A stretch of DNA of 64,000 nucleotides from Apus apus. Taxonomy: Eukaryota > Chordata > Aves > Apodiformes > Apodidae. Positions 30,401-43,054 of the stretch are shown here, one piece after another (the first letter of the stretch is position 1; each line of letters starts with the position of its first letter). The stretch is taken from positions 47,377,905-47,441,904 of the forward strand of contig NC_067312.1 of NCBI RefSeq assembly GCF_020740795.1, in the 5' to 3' direction. The notes under the pieces are model-generated. The model had not been told where the DNA came from, did not search any database, and saw only the letters and a list, made by a program, of their open reading frames with translations. The position numbers were made by a program, and so were the translations under genes.

Positions 30401-32631
30401 GCTTCAGAACACAGGACTGTACTTCCACTCTTGCCTTAAGACCACTGCTAAATATTGAGCTACTGAAAATGCCTGGCTTACTCTGTCTTACCGGGGGAAA
30501 ATGGTATCAGAAAAGCAAGTGTCCAAAGAGTATTTCCTCCAGGAAGATCTTTGCTTCCAACAAAATCCTCAATGCACAGACTTCTCAGTTCAGTCCTCAA
30601 AGGTACTCAGTGTGTTTTCCTACAAGTGCTTAAAATACTTGAAACTGCAGTGAAACGTCTTTACACAGGCTGGTTGGATGACTCCTCTGCTTGGCACTAC
30701 GTGTTTCTTTTGTTGGTTTTTCCCTGTACTTAATCACTGGAGCTAATTTTGAACAGTTTAAACAAAACACCCTTGAATACTTAGGGGGAAAAAAAAGAAG
30801 AAAAAAACCAGTTAGTTCAGATAGACAACTGCCTGCCCAAAAGACTGGAAGAACTGCTTCATGTGGGGAACTTTTTTGCCTTTCTCACCTGACTTGAATT
30901 TTTCACGTGAAGGAATTTTTTTTTCTTTTCCTTTCCATTTCAGAAAGGAAGATGACTTTCTATCTCCTAAGTCAATGTAAACGTATCTCAGATCCCAGCC
31001 AGTGCATTTTTATTTTTATTTTTTTTTTAAACTGTGGGAAAGGTAAAAGTTTGTACATCTGCCCTTCAGAAGTGGGTATGTGAAAGCCAGTGTTACCTAC
31101 ATCTGAAGCAGTGACAGTTTGCATGACCATATTGAACAGCTTTTCCCCGAAGCACAGCCCAGTCCTTCCTACTTATTTGTTTTCATGGATCCTTACAGTT
31201 ACTTTAGACGTGAGAAGCAAAATAATTAGAAAATAGAGATTCTCCAGGCCCTCCTAAATTAATGGGGTTTTCCATAAACAGTAAATAAAAGACAAAGCCT
31301 ACAGGCGAATAGAATTGTGAATATATTTCTGTACTCCCCTTTTTTACACATACAGACTACTTAGAGACAGGTTCAAGACTCAGGTCTTGAACCCAACAGT
31401 AATATTTTGTGTGCAAGGAGTGGAAAATTGAGCCTTGCTTTGTAACAGGACTTTGATTTTTAATTCAATTTGCTCTTTATGTTAGTTTGAGAAGCAGCAT
31501 TTACAGCAGCTGCTAGATATCTGTAAAACATCAGGGGTTATTTTCCTTTCTTTTCTGTCTGAGAGGAAAACAAAAAATCCAAATGCCAATAGTCTAAAAA
31601 TATCTGCTGAGTATAATGAAAGAGATGACGGGTCAGATGACACACAAATGAGTTTTACCTAGAAATGTTTAATGGCGAGAGTAGTATAATATTTCTTCTT
31701 CGTGTTCTGTGTCCTCCAGCTAGCCCCTCTCTTCCTAGTGTTTGCTTTGTTACAGCCTGTAAAGCCCAGGTCCTACTGAGCTAGGGTGGCATGGCCCATC
31801 CCTTGCAGGCAGGGACGTACTATTACCTGCTTGCATCCCACAGAGGGTTGAGTCAAGGATAGACTTAGCAACTTCAGCAATGCCACACAGGAATCCTGAG
31901 GTGTTGGCAGGAGCATAGCAAGTTCCGTTTTCCATGCTTCAGTACAAACCCTGCTTTTATCAGCAGATGGACCAGTATTAGCTGCACCCAAAGAGCTTGA
32001 GGAGAGAAGAAGAGGGCTATAGATAGCATTCATCATTCACAAACAGGAGTAAAGTAAATTGCAATTCCTGGTACTTCAGGGTTGGCCAAGAAACAGGAGC
32101 TCTGAATCCTACAGAAGTGCATTTGCTGTAGTGCCTTCCCCTCCACAGCAGAGCAGCTGTAATATTCCTCAGGGCTTTCTTTCCTGGTCAAATGCCCCCC
32201 AGGGGAGGGGCTCTACCATCTCAAGTTTGCTGGTGTTTCTGTCTTTGGGGTAACTCTTGATTCTGGCTCTTCCCCTCACCTCTGACTTCTAATTCCTGCT
32301 CTATTCGATAGCAGCAAGCTCCTCAGGCTGCAGATAAAGCCTACAAAACAAAGTGATGGCTTCCAGCTTTATCAGTGAGATGAACTGACTGAGCATGCAA
32401 CCACATGGGTAGCAGTGCAAGGCCAAAAGACTACAGTGCCAAGGTGGAGAGGACAGGACTTCCCCATTCAGTGGAACACAGCTTCAGATTAGCTTGAAAT
32501 ACTTGAGAAAATGGACTAAAGTGTGGAAAAGATCCTACAGTGTGGAGATAAGAGTGATCTTGAGATGTGGCAGAACTTGGTTAAGGTCACTGTTGTGTCA
32601 AGCTGAGCATTAGCCAGCATCAGCATCAAAT
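27411..32631. other. Intergenic DNA, no gene seen
   Basis: About 5.2 kb without a supportable gene, RNA or complete repeat. Short frames are present on both strands but have no recognised domain and no splice context. Confidence 0.55.
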
Positions 32632-32886
32632 TCACAGAATCACAAAATTGCAGAATCATTCTGGTTGGAAAAGACCTTTAAGATAATTGAGTCCAACCAT
32701 AACCTAACTTTACCAACCATTACCTAACTTTACCAACCATTAACCTAGCCCTACCCAGTCCAGTGCTTAAACCATGTCCCTAAGCACCACATCTGTATGT
32801 CTTTTAAACACCTCCAGGGATGGTGATTCAACCACCTCCCTGGGCAGCCTGTTCCAGTGTTTGCTTACACTTTTGGTGAAGAAGTT
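32632..32886 (-). mobile_element. 5'-truncated CR1 3' end with internal tandem duplication
   Basis: The plus strand reads TTCACAGAATCACAAAATTG and then a reversed CR1 3' UTR (GGTTGGAAAAGACCTTTAAG, GGGCAGCCTGTTCCAGTG). A unit of about 21 bp built on CATTACCTAACTTTACCAAC is repeated at about 32696-32745. This is a different, older subfamily from the 27 kb copy. Confidence 0.9.
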
Positions 32887-35411
32887 AACCTACCCTTGCA
32901 TACACAAATTCTCTGTTTATCTCTCTCCATTGTTGCAAAATTACTCTAGATTAAACATAAAAAGAAGAAAAAGCAGAATGTGCAAAACACAGAAGTTGCT
33001 GCAACAGGGTATCTAACCCGCATCAGCTGTCCTGAGTGTAGTTACACACACACAGGCACCACACACACATGCACGCACCAACTACCCTGCAAATCCATCA
33101 GCCTTGATGGATTAGCTGATCAGTTGCCAGCAGTCCTCTGACCAAAATACATGGACTAAGGCTTTGAGCTGTGGCTACTGGCCAGAAGAGCACCTGCTCC
33201 TCTCTCTGTTCCCCAAACACATAGTTACGCTAGCTGCTGCGTGCTTAGTTCTGTTTACCGTTTCCTGCTAACCTCTGCTAACCTGCTCTGTTCCAAGACA
33301 GCTTAGAACTGAACACAGTGCTTATGAAGCTGGTGGAATTGGACTCTCTCTCACAATCAGTGCACAGGGGCTGTGCCAGAACTGGACGTGCAGGACTCTC
33401 CAGGAACTTGTACCAGAACATGGACTGGCTTTGGAAAGAGTTTAATTTTATTTCTCAGGTACACTCACCTCTTGTTTGCTATGACTATGGATGAACCAGC
33501 TCCTCCCTCTCCTAACTCCCTGATGTGTCATGGAAAGAAATGAAGAGGATTTGCTGTTCTCTCCTACTGCCATTTAAAACAGTTTCTGCTCCCTGCAGAA
33601 AGCAGTGTATGCAAAGGTGCAAGCCATCAATATGCTTTCTAATCTGGCTATTTCAACACTTAATTACTACATTCCCGCTTCCCCAAATGTTTTATTTATT
33701 TGGCTTCTTGGACCTGGCAATCACAGATAGGCTTCAGGTAGCAGACATTAGGAGAAGTATATCCAGCTTCCCAGATTTGAAGTTCCTGAAGTTTCTTGCC
33801 TCAGTGGACTAGAAGTCAGAAGGAAGAATTATAGTATTTGTGATATAGCAAAGCCAGATATCTTGTGAAATCTGTTCCTAGTGCAAGAACACCAACCTTT
33901 TTTGACCCTGGAGTCTAACTTCAGTACCTGGCATCTGAACGCGGCATCAACAGTTGTACTTAAGCACATGGCAAATTCAGGAAACCACTGATTTAACAGA
34001 TGTCCTTATTTTACACATTCTTGTTCTACCCTCATCGCCAGTTCCCTTTCATATAATTAGTAGAAATAGCCTGAGGTTACAGAGTACACCAAATAAAGAC
34101 TTGCTCGCTGATGCCTTACACTGCAGTCCTCATGTCTTCATCAGGAAGTCCAGGACAGTCCCTTGGCCACACCAGCTACTGCGTCTCTGCCCATCAGGAA
34201 GAAGATGGTGCCACTTCTAATGGCTAATGTTGGGAAATGTGAGGAAACAACATGTCAAGAGTCTGAACTTGGCTCTGTCATAATGCTATGGCTGTGGCTG
34301 TAAATAATTTTTACTGTAACAAGATTTGGACAACATCCCTCATCAATAGTTGGATGGATTAAAACACCAAGAGGAAGGACATCCTGACAATTAAGCATGT
34401 GTCAGATGAAAACTAAGTGGCAGAGGCAGTTTAATAACCACAACCACACCCTGCCTGATGGCAACACCACAGGTCAAGAAGTTGCTGTTGTTGGCAGTGC
34501 TAGAGGAGGCCTTCTCTGAATTACAGAAATGTGCACCTGCACAGTATGTCTCGAGCAGGCATTTTTAAGCATTGGGAAGCACCCTCAAGCTTTAATAGTG
34601 ACCCAGAGCCACATGTAATAATTATATTTGTGAGGAGATATATTTATCTTCTGATTATTCTGTTGGCCATCAGTAGTCTGATGTACAGACTTTTCTGGCC
34701 AAAGCCAGGAAACGTTTCTACATTTCTACTAGAGGAGAGAGAAATCAGACTTTTGCCTGGAGAGGGAGACAGTGCTCTTGGATAATGTTTCCAGTAAGGA
34801 ATTCCAGCCAAAGTCTTCAGTAGTATTTCAGTATATAGACCAAATCACTAACATTACAAGCTTTCCAGACTCTTACATTTCCTGGATTCAAAAAAGACCA
34901 ACTGTTTTACTTTGCATTTCTTTGCTTGGTTGGTTGGTATTTGTGTGTATGTGTGTGTTTCATTTTAAGCAGATAGTTGCAGAAAGTGAGTAAAAACAGC
35001 TTATTGTTGCAACTGAAATGACCTTACTGATCTTACAGCTGATCTTACAGCTTCTCAAAATCATAATTAGCACATTTTACTTTCTGAGGCTCACCTCAGC
35101 TAGGTAAACATGTAGAGTTGCAGGCAGATAACAGGAGTAAAGGGACAGGCAGAGAAACAAAAGCCCTTAAGTAGGCCTACGACTGGGTCTGTGGTCAGTT
35201 CCTCCAAGCTACAAATGGAAATCTTGGCTCAGCCTACACAAAATGCAGCTCTGCGCCTGATGGATATTAACAATAATGTTGCAATGGCATAAGCAGTCCT
35301 TGTAGGTCTGAACACCTATAGAAGGAACCACAAGCTTCATGTCTACTGAGGATGCATAGTTGTACAAGTCTCCAAATACCTGTTAGGGAAGGTAATCATC
35401 ATTAATTTCTA

Positions 35412-35493
35412 TCTATTATGCAGAGGCATACATAAGTCATGACTCCAATGTGGTTCGTTACTATGCAGATGCATAACAAGGAGTTGTGGCTCC
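35412..35493 (+). repeat. Imperfect two-copy direct repeat
   Basis: The phrase TATGCAGAGGCATACATAAG, followed by TCATGACTCC, returns about 47 bases later as TATGCAGATGCATAACAAGG, followed by AGTTGTGGCTCC. It looks like an old local duplication. Confidence 0.5.
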
Positions 35494-37734
35494 AGACTGA
35501 TGGTGGATTAAAGGAGGTTCTTCTATCAGGTTTTAAACAAATTCTTCTAATTACAGAAGGAATTTCCATGTTACTTCACTTACCAGTCAAAGTAACTGTC
35601 AGCGCCAATCTCTGTTAATAGCTTCCATGAAAAATTGCTGCCAAGAGGTTTGTTTCTTAACAGGGGAAAATTTTTTATTTTAGAGGTTTCATTCAAACCA
35701 CACCCTAGAAACAATGTGGACCAGAAGTGGAGATGATAAACACTTGCTGAAAACCAATAGTTTCCAGCACTTGTACAGAAATCAGCTTCCTTTCTGGGAA
35801 TACAAGAGAAAAAGTGGAGCCCCATGAACACTGAGCGAGGCAGGAGTGTCCCCCTTACTGCATAACACAGAGGTGCTGGGTCTTATACAAACACACACGA
35901 ATGTCAAATCTGAGTTTCAGAGAGACTCCTTTGTGCAATGCCTGTTTCTGAGATCACTGGTGGAATGTGAAAGATGCTTCAGTTCAATCTCACCATAAAG
36001 AAAAGCATAAGACAGGTCTCCCCTCTGTTCTCTTTAATGTATGTGATATTGTGTGTTTGCTGCTAATGCCACAAGAAATCCAGAGAGATCACATCCACCC
36101 TGCACAGCTGAACTTTGCTGGAGCCAGGAGCCAGGTTTGACTGACAGCAGAGAGAGGCCCTATGACCATAATAAGAAATACTCATTTCTCTGGCCAGTGA
36201 CAGCAGCTACCCAGTGTATTTGCCTTGAACTGTGCTCCTCCTCCATGCAACACCTGGCTCAACTGGCAGTGCAGACAGAATGTCACCTCAGTGACATGGT
36301 GCCCTTTCCTGTGGGAATTTAAAACAGAAAGGCAGGTCTGACAGGGGAATTGTGAAAATACAGCACTGTCTTGGAAGACTCAAATATTTGAACAATTGAA
36401 TATCAAAAATAGCAAAGTAGAATACATAAAGCAAGCCAGAATTTCTCTCTACCACTTACACCTCTCTTCCCTGGCTAGGGAGTTTGTACAGAGCTTTTCT
36501 AGCCACAACAGTAAGAAGTGCAATAACTGCATAGTTAAGCTGAGTCACAGCTGGAGAAGTGGTTCTTCCTGTAACTCTCCTTTATCTCCTGCCACTCTTG
36601 GAAAAATGCCTATTTCTTTAAGAACAAATTAATCCTGGTCCTTGGAGAATGTATGTCAAATGGGGAGATCACTCGGCAGTTTTGCATTCATTGTTTACAC
36701 CCATCCTATACATCTAAACAAACACCAGTAGATTAGGTTCTTTCTCATGTTTTCCTGGGAATGCAGCAACAAAGGCTTTGCAAAGCACTTCTCAGCCAGC
36801 TAATAATACCTGCGATAGAAAGGTCTGGAAGTCATCCTGGTAGCACTGCCAAGATCTGGGCCTTGATTCAGTTTCTAGAGCATACATGGAAACTGTGTTA
36901 ATCCATCAGTTTAAACATTCGTGCAAGTCCATTCTGAACCTCTGTAAGCAGACTGATACTTACAGGCCTGCAGCATCCTCTGAAATCTTGACTGGCATTC
37001 GACTGCCACGTCAGCTGCAAGTAGTATTTCTTTCTGACTTTGAGCAATCCAGGAAATTTAGCCTGTCCTATCTGAAGCTAATTAGGTTACACTGACTCAG
37101 CCCCTTCCAGGATTCCCAGGCCAATCGGTACATCCTCCAGCTGTTGACACCATCCCCAGGGATCTGCAGAACATTTTGATTCAGTGTTCCAGCTGTAGAG
37201 GACGGTGGTTTAACTCCATATGCGTAACCAAATAAAATAATCTAATCTTAACTACTAAAGCCTTTAATGGGTGGAAATACCTCCAAAATAATCTCTCCTG
37301 CTTTTTCTACCCAATGTCTTCTACGAAAAATGAAATAATGCAGAATATAAGCTTAGCAAAGTGGGACCTGGTTCTGTCCTGCAAGTCACCTGGGTTTGGC
37401 ACAGCCTTTCATGTACACTGACATACTGCCTGTAGCACAAAATTCACAACCTGTTCTGTTTCCCACAGTAATGAAACCTTTGGCTTAGCGGTAGTTGATT
37501 ACACTTAGCACTCTGCAGAATAGGTTGGTGGGGTTTTTCACATTTGCAACCAATAGAAAGAACTCAAAAAAGATGCCAGTGCTAGAGAGGTGTAGTCCTT
37601 TGTAGGCACATACAGTGATAGCAGAATTTGCTGATATTATCCCAATGCTCCCAGCAGATGACCTATCTCTCTGCACTCCCTTTGCTTCACCCGCTCACTC
37701 TGCTACAAACATTCTGGCATGTAAGCAGTCCTGT

Positions 37735-38440
37735 ACAGGGGGGTGTCACCAGCCGATGCCGGGGGGGCTACAAGCTGTCAGGTGCCTCTGCGACTTCCCC
37801 CAGTCTGGAGGGGCTGTTGGATGAGCCCGAGGGTCACACGTGGCGCTGCCTCCCACAGAGGAGCGGCTGCTGCGGGACCGTGTCTTAGAGGGGAGGTTAG
37901 AATGCAGCCCCACCGCGCCCACACATTGCTGCTGAGACCAGCGTTAGTTTGCGAATTAACCGGTTCATTAAGGGTCAACACAAACTGAGGAATGAGGTTT
38001 AGGGAAAACATAAATGGCTACCAGGGAGATACATATATAAAAAAAAATATAAATATATATTTGCAGTAAGAAAGTGTCCTTTATGGAGGTAATGCAAAAG
38101 GTCCTGTGCTTTTAAGGTGTTCTCTCTGAGAGAGGGTTAAGGACCAAGGGAGGAGGGAGGAAGCCCATCGACAGCCCGTGGTATTGGAGGGGCAGCCTCT
38201 TGTGGCGGTTTCCCGTCAACTGGCAGCAACATGGTGAGGGGGCTTCGGCCCCGACCCCAGGGCTCAGGACCCCGGCACGCTCAGTGCTGAGGTCCAGGCT
38301 GGACCCGGGCAGGCAGGCAGGCAGGGTCCCAGCACCAATGTCCGCAGCAGGGGGGTGTCCCACGCAGAAAGCATCCAAAAGGGCCTCAGGGAGGAGGGAA
38401 GGGCCCACCTGCTGCACTCGCTGCCTTTGATACCCCCTGA
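37735..38440. other. Orphan GC-rich island between DAPK1 and CTSL
   Basis: Two GC-rich blocks (about 37735-37945 and 38170-38440) flank an AT-rich middle that includes an AT microsatellite. CpG pairs are frequent, in contrast to the surrounding AT-rich DNA. Open frames of 70 to 100 codons occur on both strands but none resembles a known protein, so I do not call a gene. It could be the promoter of an unannotated transcript, an orphan CpG island or a GC-rich repeat. Confidence 0.5.
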
Positions 38441-39198
38441 CCCACCTGTCCAGTCAGTGTCACTGTCCAGAGCCAATGAGCATCCATGAGCCCCAAGTGA
38501 CTATCACGGGCAATGTATGACATTGCCCATCCTTTCTGTCCCGTACCACATCTATTGTTTTGGTCTCACTTGTCCTTGAGTAGCAATTTTATTTTAGTCC
38601 GTTAGCTGGGAATAATCAGGAGAGGCCTTTGCTGCCTTAAAAGACATTTTGTTTAGACTTATGTGGGGAAGAAAAGAACAGTTTCCCACAGGGGAGTGCA
38701 AGTGAGACTGATTCATCTCTATGAGAAAAAGAAACTATAATGATTGAAGTACACTTCTTCATTGCAAGGCTAAACCAGCAGATTTTGCAATGCACTTAGC
38801 TCAGAAAGTCAGCACACAGTGACTCAGTCACACACGAGATCTTTTAACAGCATCAGCACCATAACTCCCTAATGCAAGAGCCCTCACTTCCCTCCCATGT
38901 TTCCCTGAAAACAGTTTAGAAAAGCACAGCTTTGTTCTCCCCTCCCTGTGCACCACATGCTGATGTCTCACCCAGTCCTTACTCAAGCAAATTTCAGCTC
39001 CTTTGGTAGGTAGGCTCACCCTCAGCCTCCATGAATGCAGAAAGAAAGAAGCATCCTGGCTGTACTTTCAACATTTATAGCACACAAATAGTCTTCCTCT
39101 TCGCCCAAGAGATGTGAGTGTGTATTAGTTGTGCAGATGTCCTAAGCTTAGTGGCAGCAGGACCCTGTTTGGGCTAGACAGTCCAGGTGTGCCTTGTA

Positions 39199-39632
39199 CA
39201 ATCACAGAACGGTTTTGGTTAGAAGGGATGTTAAAGGTCATCTAGTTCCAACTTCCCTGCATAAGCAGGGACATCTCCCACTAAACCAGGTTGCTCCAAG
39301 CCCCATCCAACCTGGTGCTGAACGCTTCCAGGGAGAGGACATCCACACATGCTCTGGGCAACCTGTGCCAGTGTCTCACCATCGTAGTGAAGAATTTCTT
39401 CTCAACATCTAGCCTAAATCTCCCCTCTTCCCATTTTTAATCCATTACCTCGTGCCCTATTGCTACATGTTCTTGTAAAAAGAGCCTCCCCAGCTTTCCT
39501 GTAGGCCTCTTTAGGTACTGGAAGGTCACTATAAGCTCTCTCCAGAGCCTTTTCTCCAGGCTGAACAACCCCAGATCTCTCAGCCTGTCTTCATAGGAGA
39601 GATGCTAAAGCCCTCTGATAATCTTCGTGGCC
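39199..39632 (-). mobile_element. 5'-truncated CR1 3' end
   Basis: The plus strand starts CAATCACAGAACGGTTTTGG and continues through the reversed CR1 3' UTR and ORF2 C-terminus (GGCTGAACAACCCCAGATCT, CTCAGCCTGTCTTCATAGGA). About 430 bp are kept. It is diverged, hence old. Confidence 0.92.
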
Positions 39633-42600
39633 TTGTCTCAGGGAAGAGCTGTGATTTTTAAGGTACATCCAACTGACACAGCAACATGGTTGCTGAAGAA
39701 TGATCTTTAAATATGAATGTTTGGGATTTGGACCTCACCCAGGGCAGTCTGGCTGGTCCAGAAACACTAGATCAATTTGGTTAATGCAAACCAGAACCAG
39801 GTCCACCAAGACCCTCATCTGGCTTTGAGACTGCATTAGCTGCTTGCCCCACTGTGCCTGTAAAGCTTGTTATGATCGATGTTTTAGTCACCCAGAGGAG
39901 TAACATCAGTCCTCTCCCAACTACAACTCATCTGAATGGGAGACCCAATTTCTGCCTGGAAAGTCTGAGTGTTCGTCTGTAACCTTTTTGGAAACCAAGT
40001 ACTGCAGGCACTGTTGAAAACTGATATTCTTTCTCTTTTCTACCCACTACCTTGCCTTCAAAGTCAAAGACTGAAAAGGTATGGAAGTGAACCTGTGGTT
40101 CTGTTTAAAGTTTTTTGTGAACCATTGGACTCAGTTTAATCAAGAAGCCAAATAGAAATTAATTTTAATATTGTACATAGTGCTTTTGGGCCACCTTCAA
40201 AGAAGATAGTGCACTGCTCCATCTCCTCTGACCTAAAGGGAGGTTTCAGCCTCCAGAATGCTTCATTTACTTTGTCTGGAGTTACAGCTTGGGCATTACC
40301 CCTCCATTTCACTGACAAAGCTGAAGTACTGAGGTGATCCAGATCTCTTTTAAACAGGATGCTGCAACACAGTATCTTTGGAATACAAAGGCTGCAATGA
40401 ACTAACAGGTAACTAACTTCTCCTTGGAATGGGCAGTGCAGACAGCACAGGCTTAGGACTGGGAACTGGCTCCAGCACAGCCAGCTCTAACAGCTTCACT
40501 GCTCTTCTCTCAGGAGACCCAACCATTGCAAAAACTGTGCCCTGGCTCCTTTCTAAGCCTCCTGGCTCTACCATCTCATGACACTTGGGAGTTGCTGAAC
40601 CCCTATAGTTTCATAACTATTTCTCAATCACTTGAATCACAACTAACCTAAAAGCTGTGGCTGTCTCCAGTTCACATCCTCATAAGGTGAGAAGAATTAA
40701 ATATACACACCTCCACCCAAGGTCACCACTGGATGCCCTTCTTGTCCCAATCATGAGATCATTTGCATGTTGCCACTGATCTCTTGTGGCTTTCCAAACT
40801 CACCAGTCAGTTCAGCAGCACAACTCCCACAGGGAGTAAAACCAGTAAAACCTAATACAAACAGCAATATGAAACACTTCCTTGGAAACACTCTACTTGA
40901 AAAAATGGTTTGGACCAAAATACTCCCTTCCTATCTTCTCCAGAAAACTTCTGCAGAATTTGAGCCCAGATGTCAGTAACATCCATTTCCAAACTGCAAG
41001 ATGCAAGTAATGCATCTCGGCCTTGAGCAACTGTGATGTGAGCTTGAGAGTTTGTCTGAATTATGGATTTTGAGAACAAACTGTCAGGCCTAATCTGCTT
41101 CATCCTCAAAACCGTGCTTCAGAAGCTGTGATCTGAAGCTACAAAGTGCAAGGAAGAGAGCCTCCTAATAGTGTCCAGCTTCACTTATCTCACTGGCAGG
41201 AGATTCACTTTGTACGTTTCTTGCACAAAATATACACAATTTACACCCATGATTAAAGTTTTTTAATCTGGCAAAAACTTGCATTTCCTCCATGTCTGAA
41301 GTGAGTCAAGCAGGATCGGTGCATTCTAAACAGAGCTCTAAAAACTGTGGAATGAAGCCCTGCTCCTAGTTGCATTCACAGAACTAAACAGGAAATGAGT
41401 AAAATGAAGCAACTGAAGGTATGCCTACTTGTATCACTTTGCTAACACTTTTTTGTCAAAACTGTCACTTAGAACAACGTGGGTAGTTTTTTTGTTGTTG
41501 GTTTTTTGTTTTTGTTTTTGTTTTTTTAATGTCAGTGGCACATCATTAATAGAAAGCAATCCTAAACTATCATGTCTGTGATTCATTTTTCTGAAAAATG
41601 AATAATTTACATGAAAATTGTAAGTGATGTAATAGGCTGCTCTGCCATTCAAAGATCCATCAAAGCATCTGTTAAGTAATCCATACTCCCAGCGCTGCAT
41701 TTTACATGGAATGGAAGCAGACAACTGCCAGGAACATGCTGTTGAGGGGGGGTGGGGGGCTGGGGGTGGGGCATGGAGTGCAAGGGAGAAGGAAAAAGAA
41801 AAAAAGGGAAAAAAAAGAAAAAAAGAAAAAAGAAAAAAGATTACTACATCAATGTTGGTGAGCAAACCATGCATACTAAGTGTGCATAAAGCACACTAGG
41901 GAGACAGGCAGGGGGAGGAGCTGGTATCTCAAAATCTTGCCACTCCTCCACAAGCAGTACAGTGGTAATTAAATCCCAAACAGACACCACTGTCAGGCCG
42001 GCATCGGGAAAGCACCTCACAGTAGTCTGCTCTCACAGGACTTATGATATCAAGTCCCACTCCTCTGCAGTCACACAGACTCTGTGAAGGTAACTACAAG
42101 TTTGATGCCTAGTGGACAGGCCTAAAGAAACCAGCTAGAAAAGAAGAAAGTCTTATGAGATGAGAAACGTTCCCACAGACCAGAATCTGACAGAAGTGCT
42201 GAACACATCCACAGCTGAAAGGTGAAACTTGGTGGTGGCCATGAAGTAACACAGGCAAATAAGGGTACGTAAAGCTGGGCTCTTCTCTGAGCACTTTTGA
42301 GTAGTGGTGGGAGATGCTGAACTTGGTTCGTCAGAGGCAGAATATCAACAGAGACACCTCCAGGTAGGACTGCTCATTAACCATTCTTTTTGCTGAGCAT
42401 TAGACTTTCAAAAAATATTTAACAAAGGAGCCCGGAAAAGGATTTAATAAAGCAAGGATAAAATATGCAAAGAAAGACAGTGGCAAATGGCTACTAGCAC
42501 TTTAAGAAGAGGTAATTTAATTCCTTTCCAGCACAGAGAGGGAGGAGTTACTGTGCAGAGCTGCCTGCACAGAGTGCTACACAGAGAAGACACGGCTATC

Positions 42601-43054
42601 TGCGAGTGCTGCTGAGATTTTAAATGAGCAGCAGCAGTGGAGTCCCTCGTGTGATGTGGCGATCCTTAGTGCAAAGGGCCATCACTGCAGCACAGATTGT
42701 AACGTAGTATTCTCCCCCTTTGCAACACAGCATAGTCTGGAGGATTCCTGATCAAAGACTTGCATCTGCTGTTTTGGTTCTCCTTGTAAAAAAACCAAAA
42801 ACAAACACAAAAGAAAAGCTATGTAGCAAACAGTTTTGGCTTGCCATTTGTCGAAATGACTGCAAGTCCTTCTGCTGCAGAGGGATCACCTCTGCAGTGA
42901 ACAAATTAAGTATTTCTCCAGCTTACTGAGAAAAACCCCTGAAGTGAGACGGGAGGTTTCCAGACCTTCAGAAACCAGGCCCTGCCTCTCTGGGATTGTG
43001 ACTGTGAGAAAAAGAAGTTTCAGTCCCTGTCAGCTACAAAGTATGAATGACAAG
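39633..43054. other. Intergenic DNA just 3' of DAPK1, no gene seen
   Basis: No supported gene. The notable content is the G-run and polypurine tract at 41744-41840. The rest is AT-rich unique-looking sequence. Confidence 0.55.
41744..41840 (+). repeat. G-quadruplex motif followed by polypurine tract
   Basis: Bases 41746-41771 hold four G-runs of six, six, five and four G with loops of one or two bases, a strong G-quadruplex pattern. From 41782 to 41840 the strand is pure purine (A with scattered G). Both lie about 1.2 kb beyond the proposed DAPK1 polyadenylation site. The DAPK1 template strand is the G-rich one. Confidence 0.8.

Larger units (their letters stand above)
32887..39198. other. 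Intergenic DNA with one GC-rich island, no gene seen
   Basis: No supported gene. It contains an imperfect CA-rich stretch at 33041-33078, an imperfect two-copy direct repeat at about 35412-35493, an AT microsatellite at 38031-38061, and the GC-rich island listed separately. Confidence 0.55.

Noticed and set aside
41434-41899. 146-codon and 62-codon frames near the polypurine tract
   Set aside because: They are low-complexity Phe/Ser or Lys/Glu text from simple sequence, without splice or homology support.
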